Origin: Sclerodactyla briareus
Taxonomy: Eukaryota; Echinodermata; Holothuroidea; Dendrochirotida; Sclerodactylidae
Assembly (NCBI GenBank): GCA_026419785.1
Contig: JAODTK010005525.1
Coordinates: 372,001 to 436,000 of the forward strand
Direction of reading: 5' to 3'
DNA: 64,000 bases
The notes under the pieces were generated by a model. That model did not search any database, was not told where the DNA came from, and saw nothing but the letters and a program-made list of their open reading frames with translations. Numbering within the stretch: the first letter of the stretch is position 1; every line of letters begins with the position of its first letter. Made by a program: the position numbers and the translations under genes. This document shows positions 35,091 through 46,149 of the stretch, one piece after another.

Positions 35091-35390
35091 GCAATTACAC
35101 AAATCCGGGTTGGTCACAACCAACTCAAAAACCTTGAAATAGATCCCTATAAGGCGGATAAGTGTTTGGCGAACCTGTCCTAAAAAAAAAAAAAAAATGT
35201 TAAATTCTTAGGAATGCTGCTTACTTTCCTATAAGGCACGGGAAGTGCGTTTCCAGCAATCTAGGGGGTATGTCAAACAAAAATGTTTTGTTTCGCTACG
35301 CGCCAACTGTGATGGCGCTACGCTCAGATAGTATTAATCTTGTCCGCCCCCAATCGCCAACACAAAACGCCGCCCTTGTTCCATAAGGCG
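35091..35390 (+). repeat. Third partial copy of the composite repeat
   Basis: 'gggttggtcacaacc', 'ccttgaaatagatccctat', 'ataagtgtttgg.gaacct' match 43900-43975. 'taaggcacgggaagtgc' and 'ctacgcgccaactgtg-atggcgc' match 34008-34105 and 44020-44125. The conserved 'gctacgcgcc...ggcgct' can form a small hairpin in all three. Confidence 0.7.
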
Positions 35391-36307
35391 AAATTCCCAA
35401 TAGCGCCTCATCGCTCACTCGTTTGAATCGGCTGGAATCGTATATCGTTATACTGCCAATAAGACTGATCGGAGCTCACGTGATGTCATCGGTGAACTGC
35501 GAAGAGGTATGGACGCGAATGCGCCTAAAAATTATTGCTGGCCTTTACTCCCGTTTGATACGTTAATTTAAGCGGAATAACGGGGACCTAGAAGTCATTA
35601 CGCCTCCTATGTTCCAAGTCACATAATGAGAAAATTGATCGTTCTATCGCCAATAAAAACGGTGGACGAAAAATGATCGCCGCTTGCGCCAAAAATTCAA
35701 GGGCAAGTCAGGGATTACCCGTCAGTTTCAGTGACGTAATAATGAGTTCCTTAGTCAGTATTGCACCGTCTCATGCCGTATAACGACTTCTTTTCTCAGT
35801 ATTCGTATATTTCGGAGGGCATAATATGACTAGTTGCTCGTTTTATCCAGGCCTATCCCCGTCGTGCATTCAAAATGACTTAGATGTCTTATCACTCCTC
35901 TCGCAATCATAATAATGACTTAGTTTCTCGTTATTCTGCCAATCCCGATTCATAAAAATAGGTGGCGCTTTCCCAAAATTGAAGCGCTCTCCGGGAAACC
36001 AGAGTGGCCAGTTTGGGTTTTGCGGCCCAAAAATGGAAAATTCGCGTTTTGTGTGGAATTTGGCTGGACACTTTTGAAGGAAAAGCAAAGAGATCACCAC
36101 TTTGGCTTTTATTTTAGTGTTTCTTCGCTACTTATCCGAGCAATAAATTTCATTCCATTCGTTGTCGATTTGGCATCGGTATGGCTTCCTGGAGAGCCAG
36201 TCACCTCAAGAGTCTCTCCATGTCTGAATCTGATGTAGTCAACTGCAGGGGCGGCGGAAAGACTACAAATTTGGGGCGGGGGGGACACGACAAAAATTGT
36301 TGAGAAT

Positions 36308-36495
36308 GTTGTGGGCTTGGAGACAGCAAATTCTCGGTGAGGGAGCCCGGGGAAGGGATGTTCACACCTTCGCCCCACCCCCCCCCCCTACCTCGCATTT
36401 TCTTAGATGGGGGGGGGGCGGAGGGTGGAAGGTGTGACAATCCCTTTCACCGGGATCTCCCTCAGCGGAATTTCCGTCTCCAAGCCCATCTGATA
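36308..36495. repeat. Inner hairpin of the nested palindrome
   Basis: 36308-36385 and 36410-36495 are inverted copies of about 80 bp with a spacer near 25 bp, each containing 'gggcttggagac', 'ggaag(g)gat' and 'cacacctt' elements plus a G/C run. Confidence 0.8.
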
Positions 36496-36725
36496 TGCAT
36501 TAACATTCTTCATACATACATTTATTGATAACTACGATTTTTGCAGACATGACCCCAGTTTTATGAATGAATACAAATAGCTCACACGCTCAGAAAGTGC
36601 CGTTTCGGCCATCTGGGAGGGTTATAAAACCCAAAATTTGTCTGGTACGATCTGCGGCCAACCAATGGTGGCGCGCTGCTAGTTAGTAACACACAACAAT
36701 TCATCACAAGTTTGGTCCGCGTCCC

Positions 36726-36761
<36 letters not shown>

Positions 36762-36762
36762 C
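36726..36762. repeat. Poly-C tract
   Basis: About 37 bp, almost all C on the plus strand, beside the middle inverted-repeat arm. It is G-rich on the minus strand and able in principle to form quadruplexes. Length may be unreliable in assembly. Confidence 0.95.
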
Positions 36763-36869
36763 CCCCTCCTCCTCGAAAATTGTAGGCTTCCGCCGCAACT
36801 GAAGGGGACTAACAATCAGATTCAACATGGAGAGAATCATGAGGTAACTGGTCTCCAGGGAAGCCATAC

Positions 36870-37680
36870 CGAAAGCAGCCTGCAGAAGCAGGACGTTTTA
36901 TGGGAAGCCGTTTCCTAAAATAGAGGGGGCTATCGCTCTTTAGTATATATACCACGGTCGAATATCACCAAACATATTGTGCCTGCAAGAACTTCGTTTG
37001 ACGAATCCAGAAAATTGGGATTTTGCTCATTAAAGTTCTGGTGACGTAGATGTCAGTCACAGTATTAGCACACGGGGCGTGATATGGAAGGGAGCAAACC
37101 CTGAATAGATTCCGCGGAAAATCGCCCCGATACTTAGGTCATTAATATTTACAGAAGACTTTCAATAACCTTTTACAACACACGAAAATGAGAAATTATC
37201 GAAGAATGATGTATTGAAGCCTAAAATGACCGAAGCCACTGTTTCGGCTATGCGCAGGAGGATTGCAGCTTGTTTGGTATCGCCCGCAGACGTTCAAGAA
37301 AAATATGAACTTCAAAATGGGCAAATAAAAAAAAAAAGAATATCACATTCTAAAGTATGCCAAAAACTTGGTTTTGTCTAAACAATTCTTAATCGACCCA
37401 TAGGGGAATTTTCTGCAGACAAGGCCGTTTCCAGTAATCTTAGTGAAAGAGAGAAGTCCGATTGCGCAATCCATCAAACGTTAACGTCGCACCGCCCACT
37501 AGTACCGCCCATGAATACAGCTCGGACAGCGAGCAGAACGGAAAGCGCACCAGGCGTTTGGTTTAGGCAATCAAACCTATGGTTAAAGGGCCACCATGCA
37601 CATGTATGGTGGAATGAGGCTGATACGAGGTGGATAGAGTCAAACGCCTGTTTCACAGCTATTACCGAAGCCAAATCGCA
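36870..37680 (+). repeat. Large composite repeat, copy A, right part
   Basis: Aligns with 44453-45240: 'gcctgc.gaagcaggacg', 'ccacggtcgaata', 'acttcgtttgac', 'gatatggaagggagcaaaccc', 'ttacaacac.gaaaatgag', 'tgtctaaacaattc', 'accgcccactagt', 'caggcgtttggt' and 'gctgatacgaggtg' are shared in order. The left edge in both copies is a small palindrome around 'gcctgc-agcaggac'. Confidence 0.85.
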
Positions 37681-38565
37681 CCACGATTGGAAATGAAATT
37701 ATTGTCGGATGAATAGCAAGAAGAACACCTCAAAGAAAGCCAAATTGTGATTTGCGTTTCTTCAAATTTTGTCCCGCCGAATTCCCACACGACGAACGAA
37801 ATTTTCCATTCTTGGGCACGAAAACACCAAACTGGCAACCCTGATAGGAAAATTGAGCAGTTGAAAAAAATCTCTCCACGTCCTCTTCTCATTCCCGGGA
37901 GACGCATCAATTTGGAAGAGCGCCAACTATCCTTGGAAGGCGCCAATTTTACGTGCCATAAGGACTTACTTCTAGTGGCATTAGCAGAGCTCACACTTCT
38001 ACCGAAACGCGTAAGCGGAATAATAACGACCAAAATATCATGCGTCTAGTTCCAGGCAAATAATGGTAATCGAGCCATTATCTGGATCGCGGACGGGTGG
38101 AAAAATGAGTAATTAAGTCAGTTTTATGAAATCGGGATAGGCAGATAACGAAAAACTTAAGTCATTTTATTGATTGAGAGAAGGAGGAATAAGGGACCAG
38201 TTAAGTCATTATATGAATGGGGATTGGCGGGATACGAGCAGCGACGTCATATATGCTTCCTAAATAGACGAATAATGAGAAAAGGAAAGTGTTATTACGG
38301 CATGAGAAGGTGCAATAACGACTAAGGAAAACCATTATTACGGCACTGAAAACGACGGGTAATCCATGATTGCTGAATTTTGGCGCCGCAACGGCAGATC
38401 ATTTTTCGTCCAACGATTTTATTGGCGATAAAACGAGCAATTTTCTCATTAGTTGGCTTGGAACATAGGAGGAATAATGACATCCTAGGTCGTTATTCCG
38501 CTTGGATAAGTATCAGAACGAGTAAGCCCAGCATAATTTTGGCGCATTCGCGTCCATAGAAGCGG

Positions 38566-41220
38566 CGTTGCTATTCGAATTGCAAACGCGCGCAGTAAAT
38601 TTAACAGTTAAACATGGATTGTGTATCACTGTACATCTCTGTTGTAATATGGGCGTATTGATTGAATTGAACGCGGGTGGAGAACGGCCCCGTCTAACCC
38701 TTTTCAAATGGCTTATATTTGCATTCCTCTTCAGAAAGGCTTACCGGTAGGTAAGTAACTCTTATCTGTTTACATAGGAAACTATAGGCATCTAGGGCAT
38801 GTTTCCACGGGTATATTCAACTCCTTCTCGAATATGCTCGATAATAAACAACTCTATCAGATACATACCATAAATAAGCAAGTCTTATCACGTTTACATT
38901 AGGTAACAGGTTGCATCAACTATCGGTGACAACCATTGACTTCCAAGTCAACATTATTCGAGAAAGAAGTCAATTCGTCATCAACTTATTCTCTAGAATA
39001 TGTGAATATGTTTTGAGTAATATGTTGTAGAATTAGAAGATTGAATATTGACTGCAGTGATTTCCGAAGGGGGGGGGGGGGGGTTGAGGGTTCGGAGCCC
39101 TCAAGTGAAGTGCGCTCTCATAAATAGCCTCATCCGCCACCCTATTGCAAAGAAGTTACAATGATGGGCCCCTAGCCCCTAGACACATGGCTGAAATATT
39201 TGCTAAAAATAACAGCTCTAAAACCTCAAATGAACTGTAAAAAATTGGTTTTGTGTTAAAAATTTATTGATCATTGGGTCATGGGGGTTGACCCCGACCC
39301 CCCCCCCGTGGGTTACGCCGCGATTCATTTCTTTTTTCAACTTTGTTTTAAGAGGGTAACTCCCATTTGCAAGAGCGGAATCCTCCAGAGGCCCTCTAGA
39401 ACGAATATACAGAAAAAATAAAATTAAAATGGTTAAGTGTTTCCTATCATTTCGAGATTTTTACCCATTTGATTCATTTCTTTGGTGGCAGAACCGGATT
39501 ATTATAACAAGAGTATGACCACTGTGACGTGAAGGTATTTGCCGAAAGAGGATCTCAGCTAATAATCGCGAAATTGACCATTGGAGTGAAAGGTTTGCAT
39601 GAACTCCGGTAACATATTGTTAATCGACACTGTCCATGCTAGGTAGTCTTGTCCATTCAATTTGCTCATGTTTTAACTCTGTTTAGAATTTTGCTACATA
39701 GGGTAATGAATTTTTGTGAGCTCGTAGTGCGCCATGAACGCTTTTTGCGGATTTGTGCGCATTATAAGTAATCGATAACATTATTATTATGTTATCCAAA
39801 TGTCTTCCAGCAAGTTTGTGAAAATCCGTAGCAACTAAGCATCAAACCATATTTTCTGGCAGCAGGTTTCCCCTATTAGCAATGATAATCGATTATCGAA
39901 GGAGTATTTTATTATATAATAAAGGAGACATGCAGATGTACAATATCAAGTTTGATCTAATTCGTTGGGCTAATCTCGTACTATCGTGTACAAAAGTATC
40001 TCGATTTGTGTTTGTTAGGTTAAATGACAATCTATTCTAAACCCCCAAAGTTTTTTCTGTGTCTGGTAGTCTAAAAAATATTGTTCATTTTTACGGAAAA
40101 ACTGTGGGGCTGGAGGCATATCGGACCATTGATTAGTGTTAGGGCAGTAGCCGAGTGTCGACGCCATTCATTATTTTACACAAATCGCACACAATTTGCA
40201 GGGTTCAATATCTTTACTTGAGGCATAAAAGATGTGCCATCTGCATACATTTCAGCTATACAGGACTAGGGACAGGTTAAAAATAACTGTGGACACCACT
40301 ATTGACCTCCAATACAAGAGGAGGAAACAGTACCGGCCCATGTTGACATACTGACTTCTATTCAACAATAAAGACTGAACCATTCATAGTAGAATTGAGA
40401 ACTGATACAATTTCAACTTATTTATCAAAACACCAGGACTATCCAAATTAAATAATACGGAAAATGGTGTCACTCATGGCACATAATCGGAACTTCTTAC
40501 AAATCGGTCACGAAGTAAAAAGCCAGGGGTAGTAAGATATCCCGGTAAAAAAAAAAAACATGGACTACAAATAGTCTAGTTTGACTGGGATTCAGTGGAA
40601 GCTGGAAAGGACACGGGATCAAAGATGCCACAAAGAAATGGTTTAAACTAGTCAAACCGTTATTCACCCCAAAATAACTCTCAACATATACAAATCGCAG
40701 GACAAAAATAGTATATCAGCTGATGTCAAAAAAAATGGCAATTTCGAAACAAGAGATTCAAAGTGTTCTGGCCCAACTACAAGTACACTCTACACGCTAC
40801 AGGTGCAAAGGTCTATATGAAACCTAAGGCCACCGCATGGCTAAACAGGCGTCTATTGTTACAGGAACTCCTCATGCCAGCGGTATAGAAGTTCCCCTCT
40901 CTACAGACCAGCTATCAAACAGGGACGTAAGAATGCCGAGTACCCCGGGATGGCATCCACTATCGAGCCCCTCGCTCTCAGTGCACGGCTTCAGCCAGAT
41001 GGGCCCATAATTGTTCACAACCACCAGAAACCTGAATCCACACGAAAACATTGGATCAAACCACGAATATACCCGAATACAATTCCCTAATAACCAACCC
41101 ACTCACCCGAATGGACTGCCCCAATGGAACGTTTGCTCACAAATCTCCTCGCGGACTTGGCTTATGAATAAACAGCTGGCCAGCGGCGTGATAATGTATA
41201 CGTGAACTTTCATCAAACAG
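38566..41220. other. Long unassigned stretch
   Basis: No gene recognised in about 2.6 kb. A poly-G run lies at 39069-39083 and poly-C at 39299-39307. Frames of 60-76 codons at 38513-38750 and 40872-41205 have no domain. Confidence 0.4.
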
Positions 41221-41224
41221 AAAT

Positions 41225-41800
41225 TTTTGACCATTCGATATTTTAGTCATTCTGGCTTCTAAAAAACACGATCTCGAACCAAAGAACCCACCTGGATGGA
41301 TGGAAGCTCATACTTGATAGTGCTTTCCCATGAATGAGTACATGAACTCATTTTGTTTTGGTTCATCCGGTCAGAGTCATCTGCGGTCACTTACCAGAGT
41401 CAAAGTCTGAAACCTTGTAATCACGATAAGGCCGGAAGGTTGTTCCGATCAATTGAAAGTTGGGGGGGGGGTGTTTCTTGCTTATGGATAGTACCGAAAC
41501 CCTGTAGTTTTTGTTCAGGTCGGGGTGAATTTTGTCAATATAGAAAATTCGGTTGAAAATTCGACATTTGCCTATTTCAGCTTTGTAAACACGACAACTC
41601 ACCAGGGTCGTCACCCTTGAAGTTAGGGTGTTAGTTTCGATAAGAGTATAGGAACCCTATGGTGGTTGGGGGAAAATGGGAAATTGTTCAGATGTTATGT
41701 TGCCCTAATGACCTGGTACAATCTACCTATTTGTCCTGTGTCTGCGTGCTGTAGGGTGTCAGGAAGAGTCAAGGAAATACTAAGCCTTTTGGCTTCTGGT
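41225..41800 (+). repeat. ~300-bp repeat family, single unit with hairpin end
   Basis: 'ttttgaccattcgatattttag', 'cacctggatggatgg', 'agctcatacttg', 'aatgagtacatgaac', 'aaagtctgaaacct', 'gatggtcagatgttatgttgcc'-like parts occur in order. It ends in AAGCC-TTTT-GGCTT at 41782-41795 after 'gagtcaaggaa'. A poly-G run lies at 41461-41470. Confidence 0.8.
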
Positions 41801-42489
41801 TGCTGATAAATCATAAAATTAAGCGCGTCATGAAAGTGATAGGTTAGTTAAGCAACGACAGGAATAAAATAGTATGAAAAGAAAAGAAAAAAAATATAAT
41901 TAGGACGTAATGGAAAAAACGAGCTTGTAATGGCAATACGCTGAATACTCTATGATTCTCTTGTATTTTCCCTTCTGCTCCGCGCACACTAATTGACATA
42001 TTCATTGTCTTTTCTCTAGACTCTTCTTAACAACTCCATGGTGTAAGAGGAGTGCCGTACCTTCAAAACAGTTACTGAGGTGTGCCTCTGGTTCGTACAC
42101 TAAATATCTATATCTATGTATTACTGTTCAATATTCTATTATATTATATTTATATAATAATATTACTAATATAATTCAGTTGCTTTTGATTTTGTTAAAT
42201 ATTGGATGGGAGTCACTCATTAGCAGAATAGTAGGATGAGTACATTGGTAATATTCAGCACTATGCAATTATTTGTACAAAAGGTTTACACTATACTATG
42301 GGAAATTTATCAATTTGAGATGGTTCAGATAAGTGGCATCAGAGAATACTAAATGCAATTTTTCTTTACGGTTGCATATTGATGACCAGAAGCCAAGAGG
42401 CTCAGTTGTGATTCCTTGCGGCCTTATAACCGTTCACTAAAGTTCGATTACCTTTGACGTGACTTAAGAAGATTGTGGATTACAGGCTA
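41801..42489. other. AT-rich stretch with a reverse family terminus
   Basis: Mostly unassigned. 42385-42420 read on the minus strand gives 'ggaatcacaactgagcctcttggcttctggt', a solitary terminal hairpin of the ~300-bp family. Confidence 0.5.
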
Positions 42490-44195
42490 ATAATATCTGT
42501 GACGGGGCGGCGATCATGGGAGGGGGGGGGGACACGGGGGAGCAGCGTCCCCCCAATATTTGGGTAAGGGGGACGCAATGCATTGGGTCCCCCCCCCCAA
42601 TGAGATTTCGCCCGACTGCTATTTCGCTTGCCCACTGTATCCGACATCCATCAGGCAACCATGTTTAAACAAATGCATGCTGACCTGACTGATCGAGTTG
42701 AGGGATTATGATGCTCCATTTTCGAATTTTTTGCGCGCTGCGCCCGGATATTTCATGTGTCGGTAGTGTTCAGACATCATGATGTGCTTCTGCAGACATA
42801 TGATGTTCCTTAACAAAAATGCCTGAAATTTAACTCTGGGTTGTACTCAATTATCAATGAGAAGAGGGTTCTCCTCCAATCCCTATCGTTTACATAAAAC
42901 TAGCTTCACCAGCTTAAGGTGTGTCTCTCCTTCATTGGACGTTGTCAAACAAATCGCTATCTTGAGTGAAGGGGGTTGAGACGACGGGGGTGTCTACCAC
43001 TGGCGGGGAATCTGTGATTTTTTATTTATTTATGGTGCGACCTCTACTGTGACATACTATCACTATGAGGGCACACGGTGCGGCATCGAAAATGCAACCA
43101 GGGAACGCCCCAAATTACGTTGTCAAAAAAGACATGATTCAAAATTTCAAGTGAAGGAAATGATGTCCAAAAGTGGAGTCCAAATATTGCCTGAATGTTT
43201 GATGGAATGCCCAAAAGTGTGAACTCTGTGGTCTTTGAAGGGAAGAAAGAAAGAAAGAAATGTTGGGGCGATGAGGCTTAAGTTACCACCTGGCGAGGAC
43301 CTATGATTTGTTTTGGCAAAATATGGTCATCTGCAGAACATTTTAAAATAAGAGTAGTCGGCAATCAATTTATGGGTGCGACCCTTTTTTGAAAGTGGTG
43401 CGTGCACGGCGCACATACTATCACTATGAGGGCACACGGTGCGGTGGAAACCCTTAAAATAGCCGTCGAAGATTTGGCCAGGGGACGCCACAATTTCGTG
43501 CAAAGACATGATTCAATTTTTTTTGGTGAAGACAGGTTAGATCCAAAGATTGCCGTATCAGGATGGAATCTCCAAAGTGTGAAACATTTCGCGCGCGCTT
43601 CGCGCGCAGTGCGTTTGACTATTGTGTGTATACTCATTTGGACAAAGTCTGGCTCCAAGTAGAAAGGTCCCTCCCATGCGCCTTGGTCCGCAAAGAAGAT
43701 AAAAAGAGGGGCGTAACCTTAAGTAAAAACTCAGGCCTGCCCTATGAAGTGATAGGTCAGAGAGGGTCAGTGCAATGTCGGATCGTTGGTCAAATGGGAT
43801 CCTGCAAAATCTCGGGCTTCGAGGGGAACGTAGTGGTGGTGGCCTTGTCCATTTCGATTGATACGTTCAGACTTGAAACCTCACTTGCATCGTATTTTAG
43901 AAGGTCACAGCACCCAACGCAAAACCCCCTTGAAATTGATCCCTATGCGCATAAGTGTTTGGAGAACCTTCCCGGAAATAAAAAATTGTATCAATGTTAG
44001 GCATGCTGTGACTGGCCCATGAGACATGGGCAAGAGTGCCGTTTCCTCCAATATAAGGGGGTTCTGGCAAACCAAAATTTTCTTGTGCGCTACGCGCCAA
44101 CTTTGTGGGTGGCGGCTCCGCTCCGATGGTTATTCATCTTCATGTTGTTCCCCCCCCCCAACCGCCCAAAACAAATCGACCGCCCTTGTATCTGT
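42490..44195 (+). repeat. Large composite repeat, copy B, left part
   Basis: Homologous to 32650-34195. Its internal ~300-bp subrepeat with 'cactatgagggcacacggtgcgg' occurs at 43065 and 43424. It contains a (GAAA)n stretch at 43243-43260 and 'cgcgcgcgcttcgcgcgc' at 43589-43606, a local palindrome. Open frames at 43365-44000 are not recognisable proteins. Confidence 0.8.
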
Positions 44196-44214
44196 GGGAC
44201 TACTTATAGATATA

Positions 44215-44450
44215 TTTCAAGCAAGGATAGCATAGCATCAGACTTTGACCTCCCCTGAGACCAGATGACCACTGACCTGACCTCAAAACAACGGGGTTCA
44301 GGTACTCACATATGAGGACCACAATGCCACGTATTGAGGTTTCCTGTACTCCCCATAAGAAGCTACAAACCAAGTTCGACCGATCAGACCAACATTACTG
44401 GACTCTCGTGTTACAAAGTTTTTAGACTTTGACCTCTGGTGGGTGATAAA
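44215..44450 (-). repeat. ~300-bp repeat family, one reverse unit
   Basis: Read on the minus strand it gives 'aaagtct', 'aacacgagagtccag.aatgttggt', 'tgatcggtcgaacttggt', 'cttcttatggggagtacagga' and, at its start, AGGTCAGGTCAGTGGTCATCTGGT-like sequence. It sits exactly between the two homologous blocks of composite copy B, so it may have inserted there. Confidence 0.7.
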
Positions 44451-44452
44451 GC

Positions 44453-45240
44453 CTGCTAAGCAGGACGATTGTATGAGTAGCCGTTGCTAAAATAGGGGTG
44501 GCTATAACTCTTAGAGGCCTATACACGGTCGAATATACCCACCATATCGTCGGCAGGACTTCGTTTGACAATCCGAAAACATTTAATGAATTCTGCAATT
44601 CATTACGATTCAGGTGACGTAAGTCCGTCATCAGTAGCACGCGGCGTTGATATGGAGGGAGAACCCAAATAGATTTCCCGAAAAAGATCGCCCATATTTT
44701 GGTCATAAATATTACAGAGATTTCAATAACATTTTACAATACCGAAATGAGATATGGGAGAATGATGCATTTGAAGCCTCTAAAAAACATGCAAAAATGA
44801 ACGAACGCAAGTGTTTTAGCCCTGGCAGCGTATTGCGCCTTTGGGTTGGTATCGCCGCCGAGTTCGAAAAAAAAATATGAATCCTACAAATGGGAATATG
44901 AATTTAAAGAAAGGAATATCCATAAACGTATGCCAAAACTAGGTTGGCGGTTGTCTAAACAATTCCAAATCAGAATGATAAAGTAATTTTCCTGCAGGCA
45001 TGGCGTGTTCCCTTTAATTTAGTAAGAGGGAGAATGTTCCGATTGCGCAATCATCGTTGACGTTGCACCGCCCACTAGTCCCGACCATGATTGAGTTCGG
45101 CAGCGAGCGGAACGAAAGTCGCCACAGGCGTTTGGTCTGGCAAATCACCGAATCGGTTAAGGGTATCCTTCCCATAGGAGGTGAATGGGCTGATACGAGG
45201 TGAACAAAGCAAACGCCTGTTTCAACAGCTAGGGGGGTGG
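44453..45240 (+). repeat. Large composite repeat, copy B, right part
   Basis: Homologous to 36870-37680 (landmarks listed there). Ends near 'gcctgtttcaacagcta', the same point at which copy A loses similarity ('gcctgtttcacagcta'). Confidence 0.85.
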
Positions 45241-46149
45241 GGACAAAGTCCGTAGGAGTATGAAAATGGCGCCTAAAACAGTTCTTGCCATTTTCTTGTG
45301 TTGACGAACCAATACAAAACCATATCTAGTAGTTTTGGCAAGTTGGACAGGCGATGCACAAATGATCAAAAAGTGATAAAAAAACACCGATGTATATGAG
45401 AAGGTTAACCACTATCTGATGGGAGAAAACGTTTTCAACCTACCCAACGAGGCCAATCTAGATTCTATATTTTCTTACTGATATAACTGAAGTGACTGAT
45501 GTGAACTTGTAATAATTCCTTGTCCAGAAGGATTTTGAAACCCCCCCCTTATCAATCAAATCAAAACACCGAATCGCAGATGGACTACTTCTCAGTTGAA
45601 ATATGCAGACATAACAGGTAAACTTCTGCTTCTTCTGCTCCTGTTGGTCAGAGGTATTTATTTTTCAATATTTCAGGTTATCTTTCGCAACAGACAAAGC
45701 TGAGTAGCCTAACTTTGTGTAACGTTGAGAACAACTGTATAACCTGCGCAGACCGGGGGCTGGGGCGAAACATTAAACCGTATTTCGAAGGCTACTTGAT
45801 ACAGTTTAAGAGTATTTGTCACGTCACGACCTATTGTTTCATTATCAAATTAATACTCATTATTTGGGAAGATGAGCATCGCCAAGCCTTGTATTTCAGT
45901 GTCAGACTGTCAGTTGCGTGCCGGCGCTATGTACTGTAAGCTGTAATCTGAAAACAGTTGATGTGACCACACATGTATCCGCCATATCAGCTATCAAAAA
46001 CGAAGGCTAATAGGTTCTGGAAGTGCACTCGTGGCTGGCTGGTAAATTTTTTTTTTTTTGAAACAATAGTGGACATGGAAAGGTAAGGGCGAACCCATAA
46101 TTTGCTCTAACAAAAAGGCAACCCCCACGCAAAAGAAGAAACTAAAGAA
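45241..46149. other. Unassigned stretch
   Basis: A 74-codon plus frame at 45715-45939 begins with a Cys-rich run (CNVENNCITCADRG) after 'ttcaatatttcag', an acceptor-like sequence. This is too little to call a gene. Confidence 0.25.

Larger units (their letters stand above)
35505..38565. mobile_element. Large nested inverted-repeat (foldback-like) element
   Basis: Three nested arm pairs were read directly. The outer arms are 35505-36080 and 37760-38565: 'ggacgcgaatgcgcc', 'ataatgag.aaaattg.tcgtt', 'cgccaataaaa' and 'gtggaattt.gc.ggaca' recur reverse-complemented. The middle arms are 36155-36290 and 36730-36885 ('cggtatggcttcc', 'gagtctctccatgt'). The inner arms are 36308-36385 and 36410-36495 ('gggcttggagac', 'gtgagggag', 'ttcacaccttc'). 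The arms contain subrepeats around 'gtcattat'. A block at 36890-37670 shared with 44470-45240 lies only in the right arm. No transposase seen. Confidence 0.75.

Noticed and set aside
36712-36918. Poly-Pro / poly-Gly frames on both strands
   Set aside because: Produced by the poly-C tract.
40740-41205. Possible LINE endonuclease start
   Set aside because: Only a vague 'WLNRR' resemblance, with no second motif found in any frame.
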